Source: JADJSS01 sp964490845
GTDB lineage: Bacteria; Bacteroidota; Bacteroidia; Chitinophagales; JADIYW01
DNA length: 64,000 bases
Reading direction: 5' to 3'
Assembly: GCA_964490845.1 (NCBI GenBank)
Contig: CAZBED010000005.1
Coordinates: 1-64,000, forward strand
The notes under the pieces were generated by a model that did not search any database, had not been told where the DNA came from, and saw only the letters and a program-made list of their open reading frames with translations. A program made the position numbers and the translations under genes. Position 1 is the stretch's first letter. Every line of letters starts with the position of its first letter. Below are positions 61,365 to 64,000 of this stretch, in pieces.

Positions 61365-61550
61365 ATGAAAAAATTACTGTCCTTAAAACTAATATTACTG
61401 CTTCTCAGTATTACTTCCCTATCGTTAACTACAACAAGTTGCGGCAAGAATGGAAAAGAACAATCCTGCAACAACGGACTTGACGACGATAGTGACGGAT
61501 TTACAGACTGTGACGATGCAGACTGTGAGGGGTCAACAGCCTGTCTTTAA
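61365..61550 (+). CDS. Tiny lipoprotein with an Asp-rich cysteine motif
   Basis: 61 residues. Lipoprotein signal (LLLLSITSLSLTTTSC, Cys about 26) leaves a mature peptide of about 35 residues. It carries CNNGLDDDSDGFTDCDDADC, the pattern seen as repeated calcium-binding units in MopE-like surface proteins. Here only one unit is kept. Function unknown; possibly metal binding at the outer membrane. Stand-alone gene. Confidence 0.8.
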   Translation: MKKLLSLKLILLLLSITSLSLTTTSCGKNGKEQSCNNGLDDDSDGFTDCDDADCEGSTACL

Positions 61551-61583
61551 GTTTCATTACAGAATTATTGGAAATTAAAAATG

Positions 61584-61657
61584 TGGAGAATATCGGATTC
61601 GAACCGATCGCCTCTTCACTGCCAGCGAAGCGCTCTAGCCAAATGAGCTAATTCCCC
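61584..61657 (-). tRNA. tRNA-Ala (GGC)
   Basis: Reading from 61657 on the minus strand: acceptor GGGGAAT, TA, D-arm GCTC, anticodon loop CTGGCAG with GGC, T-loop TTCGAAT, acceptor strand ATTCTCC paired along its full length (one G:T), then A73. No CCA is encoded. 65 bases before the pntB stop and on its strand. Confidence 0.94.
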
Positions 61658-61721
61658 AATAAAAAATGAACGAATGCAAATATAAAAATTCCCTTTTAAT
61701 CTATTTGCATTTATTGTCCGA

Positions 61722-63113
61722 TTATAATTGTTTTATTTCAGACACCAATTCTGTCAGTGCTTTTTTGGCATCGCCGAAAAACATGGAACATTTCGGGTCA
61801 TAAAACAATAAATTGTCAATCCCTGCATAACCCGCATTCATGGATCGTTTGTTAACGACCACATGTTTCGCTTTATCCACTTCCAGAATAGGCATACCAT
61901 ATATTGGTGATGAAGGGTCTGTCTTTGCTGCCGGATTCACAACATCATTTGCACCCACAATTAATACTACATCCGTCTGTTCGAACTCGGGGTTTATATC
62001 TTCCATCTCTACCAATTTATCATATTCCACATTCGACTCTGCCAATAATACGTTCATATGGCCCGGCATACGTCCGGCGACAGGGTGAATGGCATATTTT
62101 ACTTCAACACCCCTTTCTTCCAGAATTTTTTCCAGCTCATGAATAATATGCTGTGCCTGAGCCACCGCTAATCCGTATCCCGGAACGATAACGACCTTTT
62201 TAGAATAATTCAATAACACAGCCAGATCTGTCACCTGAATATCTTTTATGGTTCCGGTTGTCTCTGCTCCGCCTGTAGCACCGCTGCCACCGCCAAATGC
62301 ACCGAAAATCACATTGCTCAACGGGCGGTTCATCGCCTTACACATTGCCAGTGTCAGCAATGTACCGGCGGAACCAACCAAAATACCACCAGTCAGCATC
62401 GGTTTATTATCATACAGGAAACCGCCAAATGCCGCAGCTAAACCTGTAAAAGAGTTTAATAAAGAAATGACCACTGGCATATCTGCCCCGCCAATCGGAA
62501 CGGTAAATAAAACACCATAGACAGCTGCAACAATAAACAACATCCAAATAATGCTAACCGGCAATGACTGATGTAATAACACAACGGCTACAGCAAAGGC
62601 CAGCAAAAGCAGGAGAACAACATTGTTGAGGATATTATATTGCGGCAAACGAATTGGTTTGTTCATTTTACCGGCTAATTTCAGATAGGCGATGATGGAG
62701 CCGGAAAAAGAAACAGTTCCAATCACCATTCCTGCCACAATAAAGCTCAAGGCGGCCGGATTGCCCAGATTATGTTCAAACTCTGTCAAACCAATCAGCG
62801 CGGCGCAAGCGCCGCCCATACCGTTGAACATCGAAACGAGTTCCGGCATTTTGGTCATCTCTACTCGTTTTGCGGTAAGCCAGCCTATAGCAGACCCGAT
62901 GGCTATAGCTCCAAAAATCAAAACCAATTTCAGTGTATTTCTGGAAGTATGTTCACTTTCAAATAAAAAGATGGTACCTAAAATGGCAACGGTCATACCG
63001 AAAGCGCCAATTAAGTTTCCTTTTCGGGCGGTTTTTGCATTGCCCATCATCTTCAGTCCGAGTACAAAAGTTACTGAACCTATCAAATAACATATCTCTA
63101 AGATTCCTTTCAT
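61722..63113 (-). CDS. pntB: NAD(P) transhydrogenase beta subunit
   Basis: 463 residues. An N-terminal membrane domain of about nine segments (GILEICYLIGSVTFVLGLKMM first) and a C-terminal NADP-binding domain (about 285-463) with VVIVPGYGLAVAQAQHI, AIHPVAGRMPGHMNVLLAE and DVVLIVGANDVVNPAA, all diagnostic. With PntA it couples hydride transfer between NADH and NADP+ to proton flow across the inner membrane. Third gene of the pnt operon. Confidence 0.97.
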   Translation of the reverse strand: MKGILEICYLIGSVTFVLGLKMMGNAKTARKGNLIGAFGMTVAILGTIFLFESEHTSRNTLKLVLIFGAIAIGSAIGWLTAKRVEMTKMPELVSMFNGMGGACAALIGLTEFEHNLGNPAALSFIVAGMVIGTVSFSGSIIAYLKLAGKMNKPIRLPQYNILNNVVLLLLLAFAVAVVLLHQSLPVSIIWMLFIVAAVYGVLFTVPIGGADMPVVISLLNSFTGLAAAFGGFLYDNKPMLTGGILVGSAGTLLTLAMCKAMNRPLSNVIFGAFGGGSGATGGAETTGTIKDIQVTDLAVLLNYSKKVVIVPGYGLAVAQAQHIIHELEKILEERGVEVKYAIHPVAGRMPGHMNVLLAESNVEYDKLVEMEDINPEFEQTDVVLIVGANDVVNPAAKTDPSSPIYGMPILEVDKAKHVVVNKRSMNAGYAGIDNLLFYDPKCSMFFGDAKKALTELVSEIKQL

Positions 63114-63248
63114 ATAATATTAATTTGAAAATTTGAAGATTAGACAATTTGAAAATTACTAATCTCCAAACTTAAATCCGTTTTCCGATTTTATTATTAG
63201 TTGATGTGTCATTTTCAATTTTTCAAATTAGCACATCATCAAATTGTT

Positions 63249-63551
63249 TTATTTTTTCTTAAACATTTCCAACATTCTGTCCGTCACCACAAAGCCACCC
63301 ACCACATTGAGGGTGCCTAAAATAACGGCTAAAAATCCCAATATCAGACCCACTATATTTTCCGGATCCGTATCCAGCATCACGATAATCGCTCCAACAA
63401 TAACCACGCCGTGTATGGCATTTGCACCGGACATTAATGGTGTGTGTAAAACCGTAGGAACACCGCCAATCACTTCCACTCCAACAAAAATTGCGAGAAT
63501 AATAAAGTAAATCATTTCCCGGTTCTGAACAAAAAAATCTAGTATTTCCAT
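63249..63551 (-). CDS. pntA2: NAD(P) transhydrogenase alpha subunit 2 (membrane part)
   Basis: 100 residues with three membrane segments: MIYFIILAIFVGVEVIGGVP (about 13-32), AIHGVVIVGAIIVML (about 44-59), and GLILGFLAVILGTLNVVGGFVVT (about 68-90). It is the C-terminal membrane part of PntA as a separate gene, an arrangement common in non-enteric bacteria. Its stop is separated from pntB by 135 AT-rich bases without an open frame, which hold an inverted repeat GATGTG/CACATC near 63213-63240. Confidence 0.93.
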   Translation of the reverse strand: MEILDFFVQNREMIYFIILAIFVGVEVIGGVPTVLHTPLMSGANAIHGVVIVGAIIVMLDTDPENIVGLILGFLAVILGTLNVVGGFVVTDRMLEMFKKK

Positions 63552-63576
63552 GTCTTAATTTATTTTATTGCAATAA

Positions 63577-64000
63577 TTACTGAACTATACTTGGGTGTAC
63601 TTTAACACCATTATGAACGATTAAACTACCTTTTGTAATCTCTTCTTCCATCTCCCATTTGAATCCATCATTGGCAGCAAGGTGATATAGCAAAGTTTGA
63701 ATATTTTTAGCATACAGGTCACTGGCATTCATCGGCAGTAAAGATGGAATATTACCTTCACCTATAATGGTTACGCCATTTACACTAATTGTCTCATTTA
63801 ATTTACTGCCAACAACATTTCCTCCCTGTTCCACTGCCATGTCTAAAATCACTGAACCGAATTTCATGGATTTCACCATTTCTTCAGTAACGAGTACAGG
63901 TGCTTTTCTGCCGGGAATTAAAGCTGTGGTAATAACGATATCCGCTTCTGCAACATGCTTGCCGACCAACTCCTGTTGTTTTTTCAAAAACTCTTCAGAT
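63577..64000 (-). CDS. pntA1: NAD(P) transhydrogenase alpha subunit 1, C-terminal end (cut by window)
   Basis: The frame enters from the right edge and ends at 63577; about 141 residues visible. It contains ADIVITTALIPGRKAP and LVTEEMVKSMKFGSVILDMAVEQGG, both in the NAD-binding domain of PntA/alanine dehydrogenase-like proteins, and NIPSLLPMNASDLYAKN near the end. The TTG at 63985-63987 is internal, not a start. First gene of the pnt operon; pntA2 begins 25 bases later. Confidence 0.95.
   Translation of the reverse strand, partial: SEEFLKKQQELVGKHVAEADIVITTALIPGRKAPVLVTEEMVKSMKFGSVILDMAVEQGGNVVGSKLNETISVNGVTIIGEGNIPSLLPMNASDLYAKNIQTLLYHLAANDGFKWEMEEEITKGSLIVHNGVKVHPSIVQ

Noticed and set aside
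63114..63248. Small gene between pntA2 and pntB
   Set aside because: AT-rich, with repeated AATTTGAAAATT-like words and no supportable frame.

Overview
The window looks like a chromosomal contig of a Bacteroidota bacterium, probably a Chitinophagales/Saprospirales-type environmental lineage; the exact lineage is inference. Pointers are a type IX secretion adhesin with the gliding-motility C-terminal domain, promoters of the TTTG-N19/21-TAnnTTTG type, almost no Shine-Dalgarno sequences, Bacteroidota-type families (DUF3810, DUF3089, NamZ/DUF1343), RAYT/REP debris and about 40% GC. A run of 100 N shows that it is a draft scaffold.

Layout. 1-2160: decayed accessory end with two REP-like repeat copies wrapped around two broken RAYT transposase remnants, then an orphan Rhs tip with a small candidate immunity gene. 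2197-6060: translation operon thrS, (S23-type four-helix protein), infC, rpmI, rplT, closed by a clear terminator; the N gap in thrS is an unmerged contig overlap. 6139-12710: thioredoxin-like protein, then a minus-strand operon tetR, MFP, RND pump, TolC. 12801-25453: SRPBCC protein, DUF3810 peptidase-like protein, di-haem peroxidase, LolC/E-like permease, NamZ muramidase, DUF4139 protein, and a 1,799-residue alpha-2-macroglobulin lipoprotein. 25642-30471: PECR-like reductase under a palindromic operator candidate, MATE exporter, methyltransferase, SDR-like protein, small membrane protein, DUF3089 hydrolase.

30566-36312 is the most interesting stretch: acyl/acetyl-CoA synthetase, E1 alpha, E1 beta, E2 and a stand-alone acyl carrier protein, with starts and stops touching or overlapping, followed by a PAP2 phosphatase. 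There is no E3 gene. It could make acyl-CoA or acyl-ACP from a 2-oxoacid; the ACP's role is untested inference.

36322-49302: tRNA-His, ahcY, a 153-bp tandem repeat, a polysaccharide deacetylase/formyltransferase pair, a methyltransferase broken by an internal deletion, a Crp-type regulator divergent from an Asp-nucleophile hydrolase, a symporter/SDR/CMD-like operon, glutamate formimidoyltransferase, a fatty-acid-hydroxylase-like protein, an AEC carrier, a Nudix protein, pyrE and DUF445. 49317-55280: a giant T9SS adhesin with fourteen 70-residue repeats, split by one in-frame TGA. 55360-64000: hemA and a hemC-hemD fusion, a LysM/RlpA-like protein, kdsB, an FAD oxidoreductase, a tiny Asp-rich lipoprotein, tRNA-Ala and the proton-translocating transhydrogenase operon (pntA1 cut by the window end, pntA2, pntB).
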